60,000 bases of DNA from Takakia lepidozioides (GCA_030704615.1 CM060733.1:28088001-28148000), one strand, 5' to 3'; counted from the first letter of the stretch, positions 10,421 through 20,891 are shown. The notes: generated from the sequence alone by a model not told the origin. A program made the numbers and translations.

Positions 10421-10932
10421 CTACTATCCTTAAAGCCGTATGTCACATGGCACTTGCGGGTGTTGTCAAGGAATATTGACGCCTGGCGGCTAACAGCCGA
10501 AAGTGATTGTGGACGGCTCATAATGAGACAATGATTATAGAGTGTGAGGAATCCGTAGGTACAGCGCTGTGTCCTCTGGCAGATTGAGTTTGAAACGACT
10601 GCCTAGGCGTGTCACATGGGTGGTCACATGTGCGTTTGGGGCGTGGGTTAAGGTTTGTTGGCATCGAATCTATTTTAAGATTTTTGTAAGCGTGAGGGTT
10701 GCAGAGTCTGATCAATGGCGTCATTACAATCATTTCGTCCTTTTTTCATTCGTCTATCCAGTCGTCTGTCCAAACGTGTATGCATTCGTGGAACAAAAGT
10801 TGAACTAATTTCATCTGTGTGGATGGACAGTATTAATGTTAGTTTGCGTGGATGGGGCAGAACATCCATTTGGGCCGCGCGACCGTTCGATTTTGGACGG
10901 AGGCGATGGTTCAGATTATCCTTGAAGGTCGC

Positions 10933-10940
10933 TTATAAGG
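10933..10940 (+). promoter_or_regulatory. TATA-like motif before the plus-strand gene set
   Basis: TTATAAGG lies about 360 bp upstream of the first ATG (11,299) of the proposed plus-strand gene. The intervening GA-rich leader (10,990-11,230) looks like a 5' UTR. Confidence 0.35.
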
Positions 10941-11354
10941 GGTCCGCTCTTTGACCCCAGCCTTTGGGCTTCCCATTTTCTACGCGTAAGCGCTACGCGA
11001 GTGAGAGCTTAACAGTTGAGAGAGGAGAGCGTGAAAGAGAAGAGTTTTGGAGTTCGTTTTGCAGCGACTGGACACTGGAGCGTGGAGAGAAAGAAAGCAG
11101 ACTTGGCCGAGTGCAGAGAGAGGAGAGGGTAAAAGGTGAGAGAGTGAAATAGGCGAAATTTGAAGAGCGGGGAGGAGAGACCGGACAGTGGCGAGTGGAG
11201 ATTGGCGAGTGGAGAGGCGAGAACACAGTGCAATTACCGGCAGGCGGAGGTGCGTAAGAGAGTATCAAACAAAGGACTGTGGTTGCAAGGGCACCAAAAT
11301 GGCCGGCACAAGCAGGTACAACATTGAAAACTCCCTCTTTTCGTCTTCTGTTTC

Positions 11355-11445
11355 ATGTTTTGTGTTGGCCTATTCTGAATTCATGTGTTGGCCTGTTCTC
11401 AGTTTTGTGTTGGCCCGCTCTCGATTCATGTGGCCTGTTCTAGAT
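11355..11445 (+). repeat. Short tandem repeat, TGTGTTGGCC-based
   Basis: Four degenerate units of about 21-26 bp, each TGTGTTGGCC-like plus a CT-rich tail ending in ATTC or TTTT, lie just inside the first intron of the proposed gene. Confidence 0.5.
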
Positions 11446-12096
11446 TCAATTCGTTTGGATCCTGCTTCATTCTATGCTACACTGCACTGTCTTCAGTGCT
11501 TCAGTCCGTGCTTCGGTGCACATTAGGTTTTTGTTTCATTGTTTGCTTCGTTGTTTGCTTCAATCCCGTTTCATTCTCTGTCAATTCATTTCACTCCTGC
11601 TCCATTTTGTGCTTCAGTACATTCCCGCGTCATTGCTTCACTATTGTTTTTCAATTCACCGATGGTTTGTAGGGTGGTTTTGTGTGCAATTGGGTTTGTG
11701 TGTGCTTGTTCTGGTCGATTAGGGTAATGGTTTAGGGTGGCGGGAGATTACCGTGGTGGTTGTATTGCTTGTTTTGTTCATTGTGGTGGTTTTTTTAGGA
11801 CAGTGGTTTCGAAAATGCCTGGATGTTTATTTCTCAACCGTTTTCTTGATCCCCAAATCCAGCGTTAGTTTGTTCTTGTCAATCAATAGTTGATGCATTT
11901 CTTCCGATTCAAATTCGATTCTGAATGGAAATTTTCATTTCTTATCCAATTTTGTCGAATTCGGCAATTCTGAAAAAACCACGATAGCCTAGTGTACTTG
12001 TATTCTACAGTAGACATAGGCTAACAGTAGGCTTCGTGCAGGCCAGAGTAGACTATTCGTAGACCCATGTCATGCACATGAGGAACCACAAACTGG

Positions 12097-12119
12097 AACT
12101 CCATTGCCCAGTGGAGGTT
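12097..12119. repeat. 24-nt palindrome, copy 5
   Basis: Right arm AGTGGAGGTT, centre GCCC, left arm AACTCCATT with one base lost and one changed. It lies in the large first intron of the SPxY-repeat gene. Confidence 0.75.
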
Positions 12120-12298
12120 CGCGTGAATTCTGTATGGGGAAGCTGAATGGCATTTTTTCAAAGTAAAGACGAAATCGGATAATTCCGGGAAAATTGAAAA
12201 TCAGTTTGAGACGACGTGGGAACGAGTGATGGAATCATATGTGTAACATTGTAAGTGTGACACATACTTTCCAACGAGACTGGGATACGATAATTGGG

Positions 12299-12322
12299 AA
12301 CCTCCGCTACCCAGTGGAGGTT
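12299..12322. repeat. 24-nt palindrome, copy 6
   Basis: Arms AACCTCCGCT and AGTGGAGGTT around ACCC, with one mismatch that still allows a G-T pair in RNA. It lies 52 nt before the proposed exon 2 acceptor. Confidence 0.8.
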
Positions 12323-13239
12323 CGATATTTCTTTGGGTCAACCAGTTACACACTTTGATTAGTTTTTATGTCAGAATGATAAAGAGGAACGAGGTTGGGG
12401 AACCGGTGTCTGACGATGAGTACAAGACCGCCAGATTAAATTGGAGCAAGAGACGGTGTTCGGTAGATGTGATGGAAGCGGACCATCCAGATCAAAAACA
12501 TGGTGTTTCGGAACCAGATGAAAAATCCAGTTGGGGGTCTACCGAGCCGAACAAAGTGTCTGTCAATGACGAAAATGTGATTGTAGAATCCCCGCGGAAC
12601 GCATCCGAATCTCCGAACAATACACCTGAAGACATCTGTAAGGATTCCCTGGAGGAAATAAGAGAAAGCGTTCATGTAAACAATGATGTCAACGGATCTC
12701 CTGCCTACTCCCAAGATTATCCGAAATACATCCCTTTAGACTATTCCCCGGACACATTGGCGGCGATACGAGTAACCGTTTTTGGATATCCAGCATCTCC
12801 GGGTTACTCGCCAGCATCTTCTGAATCCACAACAGGATCTGAAGGATATTACCCTCCAAACTTCCTCCTGGACACTGCAACGAGGGGGGAGTCCTGGAAC
12901 TACTGGACGTCTCCGGATCTCTAGGATACTCCCCTGCGTCTCCTGATAGTATCACCGGATCCCCAAAATATACACCTCCAGACTATTCACCTGATACACT
13001 CAGAGAGATAAGAAGGAGTATTCTGTGGGTATACAATCTAGAATTGTCTGAATATAGTGCGAGAAGTTCCTTAGTATATTTTGGACGAATTAGGTTCGAA
13101 GATTTCTATTGTAGATTTGTCATGTTTCAGGATGATGTACTCAATGGCTCCTGAGCCTCATTTTCATTAAAGTTTTTTTCTACAACATTTGTAAAATATG
13201 GAGGATTTCCCATTTGATTTAGAAAGCCTCGTACATACA

Positions 13240-13263
13240 AACCTCCACTGTCCAGTGGAGGTT
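13240..13263. repeat. 24-nt palindrome, copy 7 (perfect arms)
   Basis: Arms AACCTCCACT and AGTGGAGGTT around GTCC. It lies between the SPxY-repeat exon and the ParB-like exon, in what is either an intron or an intergenic gap. Confidence 0.85.
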
Positions 13264-13343
13264 CTCATTTCTGGAATGATGGATGCTAGTAAGAGAGATC
13301 CTGTTATTTGATTATCTAATGAATTTGTGTTTGGTTGTAACAG

Positions 13344-16300
13344 AAGACATCCTACACCACCAGATTGCGTCCCGGGATTGATTGGAGATATTTGTGGCGC
13401 ATTTGTATGCCGGAAGTCCTCACATTTCAAAACTGAGCATACTGCAATTTTTGAGCTTAACCCAGAGGTGACAGATTGGGGTATCGTGCCTGTCAGTACA
13501 CCTCCTGATCACAAACTGTCTTTTCATTACAGAAGTCTTGGAGTAATAACAGACTTAAAATACGCAGAAGCTCTCGATATAGAGCTTGAATCTGAAGAGG
13601 AAAACCCGATGTTGGTTTTGTTCCTGCAGGAGGATGCGAGAACCCCCAGGACGTTCGGTTTCAAAGTGGAGGTGGGTCGTCTGAACAAGTCGTTGATGAG
13701 TGAATGCGTTGCACTGGGTTTTAGATTTCCAGACGAGGGCTCAGTATTTACCAACGTAGGTTTGTCGAGGGCCTGGAGTATTTTTCTGGATCTTCTGCAC
13801 GCAATGGGGAATGACATTCGCAAGAAGCGAGCACTACAGGAAGCATCAAAGCAGAAGAAGGGAAAACGCAAATCGTTGACAGCCGGCAATGATGACAATG
13901 AGACCGGGACTTCCGCAGGTAAGAAGAAACAGAAGGAGGATCAGGATCCAGCATTGATGTCAGATAACAAGAGACCTAAAGCTGGGGAGATTTTTGACAA
14001 GGAAAAATGCGAGAAGATGGAGGAGAGGCTCACGAAGGAATACAATGATGTATTTCCATTCGGATTTGAGAGTACCTTCATTGTGAAGGTTTCCATGATG
14101 GAACTAGCTCCAAGGAGCATGGTTTACAGGCCGTTAAATATCAAGCATAAGGATGAAGTGAAAGCGCGACTCTTCCAACTTCATTTGTTCGACTCCAAAC
14201 ATCCGGTGTATCTTGCGCCAATCAACCCTTCCAATCCAGAGAAGATTGCTGCATCGCGACCGAAGCAATGGAAGGAGATGGACGTATCAAGGTTCTTCGT
14301 AATTGGTAGACAACACACCATCGTGGCAGCAAATGTAATGGACTTCATTTCCTCCCAGACCTCTCTTTTAACGAACCTCCACTGGGCAGTGGAGGTTGGT
14401 GTTGAACTACAAAATTGGATATGTCCCCACACTTTCAACTCTCTCATCCATTTTACATTAACTGTAGCAGGAACTTCTCGAGGATCTTGCCGACAGCAAA
14501 CTGAAGGAGTACTACCGTGAGTGGCCTGCGAAGATTGTATGGTCTATCGATGAACAAAAGCTCCTGAAGTTGTCAAAGCTCCTCAACGATTCCAATAAGG
14601 CGCAAAAGTTTGATACAACAATGCCGGAGAAAGTTGAGCATGCGCAAATGTTATTCAACCTGAGGGGGAAGCCAAAGAAATACAACGATCACACCACCAA
14701 GTCCGAGACGAAACAATGGAAGGTATGCATTTATGGAATCAAAATCTACTATTCACATTCATTTTATGCTAAAGAATACTTCTGTTGTCGGAGTGACAAC
14801 TAATTTATCCCTAGATGAATGTGCAGGAGTTCATGTTTGCCTGTCATTTGATACTTGAAATGGGTAGCATTAAGGAGGCAATGGTCCTGGTACTTTGCGA
14901 CGACGACGTTTGGGAAGATCTGGGAAGATGTTTTCAAAAACTGGGAGCAGGGAAAGCTACTCGACCCACTTGGGATACAGTACAAGGGTGAACAACAACA
15001 GCTCACGAAATCTGCTATCGCAAAGCTGCAAGGGTTGAACAGATGGCAGCTGATAAAAGTTGTGCAGAAAATCCTAGACCTGAAATTGACCATTCGAGAT
15101 TACAAAGGTCAAGACAAATCAATTCAAGGCATGAACAAGTACATAGACGACATGAAAATGCGCCGGTTTATTGTCGACGATGTGATGGAAGTGTTGGGGT
15201 GGCCTCATAGGAGCAAACAGTGCACGGAACCGTACACTAAGGACGAGTGGCGTGAAGTGAAGAGAAAGTACCACTTCAATAAGGCAGAGTTCTCAACATT
15301 TAAAGACAAACAAGGGACGGATTACATCCAAAGCAAGATCAAGATGAACATGGAGACAAAACCACTCACGGCCGCTTTTGTTAAGTACGTCTCCTCCATC
15401 AAGAAAGCTTATGAGGATAGAGAGGATGCCATGGGGATTATTTCAGCGAGTTTCAAGACTCATTACGCTATCAAGGGTGGAGAAACATAAATTCGCCGAT
15501 GCCAAGTCCCGTCTGCAACTCGCACCGAAGAAACGGTTTGACAACATAGCGATGGTGTTCGTCAATACAGTTTCTGAAGACGACTCTATCGTATTTGAGT
15601 CCAAGGATTATGTGAACATACTGAAGGCCTTTGTGGCTCAGAAAATGAACACGAGTGCTTTTGTTTTCTTCTCGACGCAACCGTCCTCGGCCAATCTGGT
15701 CTCCTACATCCAAAATGGTCCCGGAAGAACATCATATCTTGTCCGTCAGGGATTTTATGTTCCGGGAGAGTATGAAAATATTTACAAAAACAGCACGAAG
15801 ACTTTCTCTCGGACTGTACTGTGCCTGGACTATGTTTTTCCAGCGACACCTGAGGAGATGCAGAATCCGGACGAGCACATCTCCATCGTACTCTTAATCG
15901 AGCCAATACAGCCGATTCTGGAAGGGCCTTCTGAGAAGCCATGAGCTTTTGAAGAAGAGTGCATGACTTACAATCATGAGCTACGAGCTGACACATACGA
16001 CTATTTGGCCTCCCTGTTTTGTCGAGACGGGATGTCCGCTGTCAACATCTTCGGAGGTGTGATGTTGACGTACGCCCTTCATGTAAGTGTAAAACCTTTT
16101 TGCATTTTATATACGAATTTTACATTTTTGATCCAACACGTCCTCTGTTTTACTGACTGGGTTTATCTGCAGGCAAGAAACATTCGAGTGCTTGACATCA
16201 ACCACTCAACCAAAAAAAAATTTGCAAAGGAAAAGTTGAAGCGAATTTTAAGAAGCTTCAAATTGAGAATGACAATGTTGTTGAAGAGGTTGACGGCGGA

Positions 16301-16480
16301 GACGATGATGAGGATGAGGAGGAGGAAGATGAAGACTTGGAAGAAGGAGGCGGACATTCCGAACACGGAGAGGAGGACGAGGGCATCGATGGTAACGGGG
16401 ACAACGAGGGCCACGATGGTGACAATGCTGACCGTTGGGAGGCTGGACACCTAGATATGATTCAGGACTTCAGAACTTAG
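13344..16480 (+). pseudogene. ParB-like domain fused to a degenerate DNA methyltransferase-like domain
   Basis: Proposed exons are 13,344-14,334, 14,471-14,722, 14,815-16,082 and 16,173-16,480, all with GT-AG borders. Exon 1 ends in a ParB/Spo0J-like pattern: basic residue-rich linker, VSMMELAPRSMVYRP, helix DEVKARLFQ, then FFVIGRQHTIVAAN, which corresponds to the 'VI.G.HR..A' signature. The third and fourth exons look like a beta-class N6/N4 DNA methyltransferase. FDNIAMVFVNTV sits where DPPY (motif IV) is expected, and LFCRDGMSAVNIFGGVMLTYA, followed after the 90-bp intron by ARNIRVLDIN, matches the AdoMet-binding motif I region. The tail is highly acidic. Motif IV lacks DPPY, so catalysis is doubtful. 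Frameshifts near 14,915, 15,480 and 16,213, and a TGA at 15,942-15,944, damage this copy. The family call is by pattern only. Confidence 0.55.
14374..14397. repeat. 24-nt palindrome, copy 8 (perfect), inside an intron
   Basis: Arms AACCTCCACT and AGTGGAGGTT around GGGC. It lies within the 136-bp intron (14,335-14,470) that interrupts the ParB-like domain, so it would be present in the pre-mRNA as a hairpin. Confidence 0.85.
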
Positions 16481-16722
16481 TCATAGTTTGGTATTGAGAA
16501 CATCACCCAAGACGTTGTGGTGTGGTCCACAAGGTCGTGCTTCTGGATGGGGATTCGTCGAGTTCAAGCGAGAGAACTAAGAGTAATCCTGCTTCACCAT
16601 CAAGGGGTGCGGAGGCGAGCTCAATCGAGGTGGGCGGCAATATTGTTGGGAGTGCAGAAGACCGGTTCAAACTTGTAGAAGGGGACGAGCCGGCGCCAAT
16701 GTCCCCGTCTCCCGCCAAAGAG

Positions 16723-16895
16723 AGGGTAGAGAGAGCGAGAACAAAGAGCCCGTGTCCCACAAAAGACAACGGACACAGAGGAAGGACTAAGAGCCCGTCC
16801 CCCGCAAAAATGGACAGTGGTGACAGAGGCGGGACTAAAAGCCCGTCTCCCAAAAAAAACAGTGGAGGCAGAGGCCGAACTCAGAGCCCAACTCA
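16723..16895 (+). repeat. Tandem coding repeat with TKSPSPAK units
   Basis: Four degenerate units of about 48-54 bp each encode an (R/G)TKSP(S/C)P block, a charged spacer and GxRG. The repeat expands the disordered N-terminal part of FCP1-like unit 1. Confidence 0.6.
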
Positions 16896-17228
16896 CTCTC
16901 AAAGTGTCTCCCAGCATGTCAATTTAGATGTAGGTAACAAATGACACCTGGAGATTTATGGTGTCTTTAAGCAATATAAAGGGGACAAATTGTGTGTATT
17001 GCATCTGGTTGTGTTCTGGTTGTGATTTGCCAATACCTGATCTGTATCTTGATATTCCCACCTTCTTGAACTTTACATGTGACTGATGGTAAGAAATCTT
17101 GTATAGATCCATGAACGGAAATTGGAGGAAATCGCACAAACCCGGACAGAATCCATCGCGACTCAAACAGTGAGGAGGCAGGTGGACTTAACAATAAGGG
17201 CCGGCTCAACTGATCCGGTCATACAAAC

Positions 17229-17252
17229 AACCTCCACTACCCAGTCGACGTT
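17229..17252. repeat. 24-nt palindrome, copy 9
   Basis: Left arm AACCTCCACT is intact, centre ACCC, right arm AGTCGACGTT. The right arm differs from the consensus by C/G exchanges at arm positions 4 and 7, identical to copy 11. Confidence 0.75.
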
Positions 17253-18258
17253 GTGAGATGGAGGAGATGTGTCGGAGATGGTCGTTGCTCACCGCGAAGG
17301 AAAAGAGAGCGAGCAGCAACACCAGCAAATTCGAAATCCCTCCCCGAAACGGGTATACACCTCATAACCATCTTAGCTATGTTCTTCTTTTTCCTTCTTC
17401 TAGTTTTCAAAATAAATTAATTGTTCTGTTATTCCACAGGATGATATGATTCACCCTCCAATCGACTATCACAAATCTGTGAACCCACAAGATTGGTATC
17501 ACCTCTCTGAGGGACCGAAAGGATGTCGACCAGGATACTACGTCCTGGTTCTTGATGTTATCTTGGTGAGGTTTACCTCCGAGATGGCCCGAGATCCCCT
17601 CCCGCAACCCATCCTTGTGTGTGCGCTGGAAAATTCAAGCTTGCAGTCCAAAATGGGTTGGACGACTTCTTGAAATGGGTCCTTAAGCATTTTAAGGTCT
17701 ACTTTTGGAACACTGGACCGTTAGAAAATGTCCTGGATATAGGGCTGGCTTTGTTTGGAAGAAGGTTTTACAAGGCCAGGGAATTCAGCAATGAGAATTG
17801 CGTGAAGCATAGACAGACGTTCAGTGCCGAATGGCCCAAATATCCGAAAGCGCCAATATATCTTAAACGTCTCTACGACCTTTTCACTGTAGACGACCCT
17901 GTAGCGTACAAATCAAACACACTTCTTATCGACACTGTAGAAAATATGTATAATTCGTACTTGAACCCAAAGTCAATCGGTATCTTCCTTCCAAAATATA
18001 AAGCGCTCGTCGACCCATACAAGGACAGGTTTCTTCTGGATGAACTCAAACCGCACCTGGAAGAGTTGCGGTTATCCGGAAAAGACGCTGATATATTCAA
18101 CGTGGAAAAACCCATAGGATGTCCACTGTATAATGACCCAAAGGTCAAATGCCTCTTGCTATGGGATTTGTAGTGGCAGGTTTATCTTAGAAAACAAAAA
18201 TTTCATGACGCTTCCTTGGAACAGATTGAAATGTAGATGGCTGCTCTTGATTTTCCTG

Positions 18259-18282
18259 AACCTCGACTGTCCAGTGGACGTC
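18259..18282. repeat. 24-nt palindrome, copy 10
   Basis: Left arm AACCTCGACT, centre GTCC, right arm AGTGGACGTC. It carries a C/G exchange at position 7 on one arm and position 4 on the other. It lies between FCP1-like units 1 and 2. Confidence 0.75.
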
Positions 18283-18381
18283 TCCAAATGTCAACCTGTC
18301 CTTGGTTTATCTTGATTACTACCTGAGTGGATGTATGAATTTCTCACAGATTACGCACCAGTTTGTCCAGTTGGGAAATGA

Positions 18382-19080
18382 TTGCACTTGATAATATTTG
18401 ACCTGAACGGAGTTTTGTGCAAAGTCTTGAAGCACCATAAGAGCTACAGTGTCCCCCGAATGTCCGAGACAGACTATAGGATACCAGCTCTTGTTGGATT
18501 TCGACTTGTCTATAGGCGGGAAAAATATCGTGAGATGTGGACAGAGTTGAACAAACATTTCCGTCTAGGTATATGGAGCTGCATGATGTACAAGAACTTG
18601 CAGCCTATCCTGGACTTTATGCTTCGGGGTCTTTCTCAGCCGGAATTTGTTATTTCTCAAGAAGATTGTATCTCTTGCCCTACTTCTGTCCACCCTCAAT
18701 TTATATCAAGATACGACCCGCCGAGTCTGTTCTTGAAGCCATAGATGACGGTCTGGCAAAGATTTGGTGGTCAGTATAATAGGAGTAACACTCTACTCAT
18801 TGACGATTCTGCTATTAAGTGTGTGTTGAACCCGCCTAAATCCTGTCTGATTCTAAAATCGTTTGAATCCGTTGAGACGGACTCTTGCTATCTCCAAAAG
18901 GTTCTTCAGAAATATTTGCTTGAAATGAAGAAATCTCGCACCGTTTCCAGTTATCTTAGGGAAAAGAGGATAGGACTCAAGCCTTGTCAGAATGTTTCCA
19001 CCGATCCCAAGTTTAAGCCTCTCCTGGATTATGTTGATGATTCTAATTACGGGAATCTCCAATATGATGCTTCAAAATAA
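18382..19080 (+). pseudogene. FCP1/NIF-type HAD phosphatase-like unit 2
   Basis: IIFDLNGVLC (about residue 3-12) is the HAD motif I with Asn replacing the second, general-acid Asp. It is followed by HFRLGIWSCMMYKNLQPILDFML, which fits the conserved 'IW(S/T)SM..KN..P..D' region. After compensating frameshifts between about 18,660 and 18,775 the frame continues with YNRSNTLLIDDSAIKCVLNPP (motif IV region with both Asp present), then a helical C-terminus ending at 19,078-19,080. This is the best preserved of the three tandem units. Asp-to-Asn in motif I suggests weak or no phosphatase activity even before the frameshifts. A palindrome separates it from unit 1. No clear N-terminal extension is seen. 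Confidence 0.65.
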
Positions 19081-19359
19081 AGATTTTATTGATCAACCAC
19101 GTCTGTGATTCAATGTTTATTTTTGATTGGTTTTTTTAAAGGTTGTATTGTTTTTCTATAAAAAGTTGTGTACTGTGATTTCCTTTTCAATCTGAATTGA
19201 CATGGAATTGTTTGCTATTTCCTAGTCTCATTCATGCGTTTCTCCACCCTATACCATCCCGATCCTCTGAGATACATGCCTTCTCCGAAACTCGTCTCGG
19301 GGGCTTCTTCCGATAACCTCCCGTTTCTGTACATTGACCTTATAAGTTCGTTTCTGCAG

Positions 19360-20891
19360 GTTCATGGCGATGCTGCTGATGCCAACTTCTTATCGAGATC
19401 TCCATTGGAATCCTCCATATCAGAAATTCGTCCACAGAGGGACAACAATTACACTACTGTTGAGATTTCTGTCATCGACAGTGAAGCATCATCCAGGGAC
19501 TTGGCTTCCCTTCAATTGCACGACCCACTTCTTCAGTCCATTCCTGAAAAAGATGTTCTGTCGCATGATCGTTTAGGATTGAATGTCGAAGATGGAAGCC
19601 AACTTGACAAATGTGTAGGGGATTTCGTGGACCTCACTCCACAATCCTCACCCTCCATGTTAAGTGTCAAGGGTCAGAAATCTACCTCGAGAATGTCATC
19701 CGATGAGGAAACGGCTGAGGCTGCGGCTCCGCAACACACTGTTGCCTCTCTTCCCTCCTTCTCTCCCCAACATGAAGGTTGGACAGCCCAAATCAGAAGG
19801 AGTCAGGTAAATTACTTATATCTGAATTCTAACTCGTCCTTTTGTTTTCCTTAGTACTGGGTATGATGTTCTTGTTTTACTCCAGGCCAGAAAATCTGCG
19901 AATTGTGACCTTCCTGTCAAACGACGTCTTCATTCGAAATCTGTTCCGAGGTAATCCCTTCATTACGTGTGAATTCCATTCAGGATGTGGAGTGCTCAAG
20001 GGACAATTTCCATTCCGTTCCCCTTCTCCGCAACCCTTTCGACGAGGACAAGGACGAGACTTCAATTGCAACTTCTTGGCTTCCCGACCCTGCAGTATTG
20101 GCGCAATAATCTGCATCGAGGAAGCGAAATAGGGCCCCCAAACCATTTCCATCTCTTCTACAAATCAGTTCCACCAGAGAAAAGTCCTTCGTCAGAGACA
20201 AAACAAACTCAAGGAAGAAGAGGAATACCTCGGATATACCGGGGTATCGTCAAAACACGTCCGTTCGAATGTCAAGCTCGCCAGCGAGACTTTCCAATAA
20301 GGCGACATCGGTATTATTCGATGTCATTTCTCCACTTTCTTCTCTTTTCTGTTCGTTTGGTTATGCACTAATTGCCTCCATCTTTTCTCAACAGGCGGGT
20401 ATGCAACACGATACCTTCATCAATTTCCCTCCGTACAAGGTACTTTCCTGAACCTCCACTTGGTAGTCGACGTTCCTCTTCTTAGCAATATTAACCCTCA
20501 TCTTCAAACATTCCAAGCCCACAACATTGTGCAGTATTTTGCCATTTTCTACACAATCGTGTTGATCTTCCAAACACTCAATCATTCTGGGTCGTGTATA
20601 TTTTTTATGGTAGAAACACTAATGTCAGTGTGTGATTAACCTGCTCAGGATAACTTTGTCTCTCATCCTTTACATACAACAGCGGGGAAGAGGAAACATA
20701 TGTTGTTAATTTTGAGTGTCAACGGACTCCTCTGCTACCGGCCACCCCCAACCGGCGGTGAACTGTTTAAGGAGAAATTTCGTTTCAGGAATGTAACACT
20801 TCAAGTTCCTGACAGACCGTTTGTGGTGCCTTGGCTTGGAGTCTTGGAGTTTCTGGACCTTGCATTGAAGCATTTTCACGTGGCCATTTGA
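19360..20891 (+). pseudogene. FCP1/NIF-type HAD phosphatase-like unit 3, truncated
   Basis: Several exons with good GT-AG borders encode a long disordered N-terminus: an exon after TTTCTGCAG at 19,359, ending SQ|GTAAAT near 19,806, a basic exon after CTCCAG near 19,885, and others up to 20,440. The last exon, starting near 20,683, encodes LLILSVNGLLCYRP, where Ser replaces the catalytic first Asp of the HAD motif, and continues to VVPWLGVLEFLDLALKHFHVAI. The next codon, normally the conserved Trp, is TGA (20,889-20,891). All downstream HAD motifs are missing. An in-frame TAA also lies near 20,107. The order 'disordered N-terminus, then FCP1-like domain' matches unit 1. Confidence 0.55.
20451..20474. 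repeat. 24-nt palindrome, copy 11
   Basis: Left arm AACCTCCACT, centre TGGT, right arm AGTCGACGTT, the same right-arm variant as copy 9. It lies upstream of the last exon of FCP1-like unit 3 and is the rightmost copy. Confidence 0.75.

Larger units (their letters stand above)
9028..10930. other. Central noncoding block of the 14.4 kb element
   Basis: No convincing ORF is seen. The block separates the minus-strand genes on the left from the plus-strand genes on the right, so it probably holds divergent promoters. It contains two palindrome copies (9271, 9396), GATGGATGA-like short repeats at about 9300-9400, a 95-nt foldback (10,327-10,420) and, at its right end, a TATA-like motif. Confidence 0.45.
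11299..13150 (+). pseudogene. SPxY-repeat protein with a short first exon
   Basis: A 17-nt exon (ATG at 11,299 to 11,315) ends AG|GTACAA. A matching acceptor at 12,374 (TTATGTCAG|A) continues the same phase into an open frame at 12,376-12,924. The protein is polar and probably disordered. It contains a loosely repeated module: SP/YSP-rich text such as SPGYSPAS and DYSPDT, followed by a short helix of the form 'LxxIRxSV'. Three helices are visible (SLEEIRESV, TLAAIRVTV, TLREIRRSI), the last after a frameshift near 12,880. SPxYSPxS recalls the RNA polymerase II CTD heptad, but the spacing is irregular. Intron 1 (11,316-12,374) holds palindromes 5 and 6. The exon may be the N-terminal part of the ParB/methyltransferase-like gene that follows. 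Confidence 0.5.
16522..18173 (+). pseudogene. SP-rich protein with FCP1/NIF-type HAD phosphatase-like domain (unit 1)
   Basis: The first part (16,522-16,930) is disordered and has four tandem units of about 17 residues built on TKSPSPAK plus a GxRG spacer. A likely intron (16,932-17,106) leads to a short polar exon, and another (17,352-17,439) to the FCP1-like part. There CRPGYYVLVLDVILVR occupies the position of the catalytic DxDx(T/V) motif, only the first Asp being kept. HFKVYFWNTG follows, and YLKRLYDLF, SNTLLIDTVENMYNSYLNPKSIGIF and LDELKPHLEEL match the later HAD/NIF motifs (LLIDDSP is expected; Asp-Thr here). A frameshift lies near 17,640. FCP1-type enzymes dephosphorylate Ser in polymerase II CTD repeats; this copy lacks the usual catalytic set. 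The exact start is uncertain (GTG at 16,522, no ATG seen). Confidence 0.6.

Noticed and set aside
10192-10521. ORFs across the 10.3 kb foldback
   Set aside because: The inverted repeat itself explains the open frames on both strands.
12436-12955. Minus-strand ORFs opposite the SPxY-repeat exon
   Set aside because: They are antisense shadows of a repetitive coding strand, with no motif of their own.
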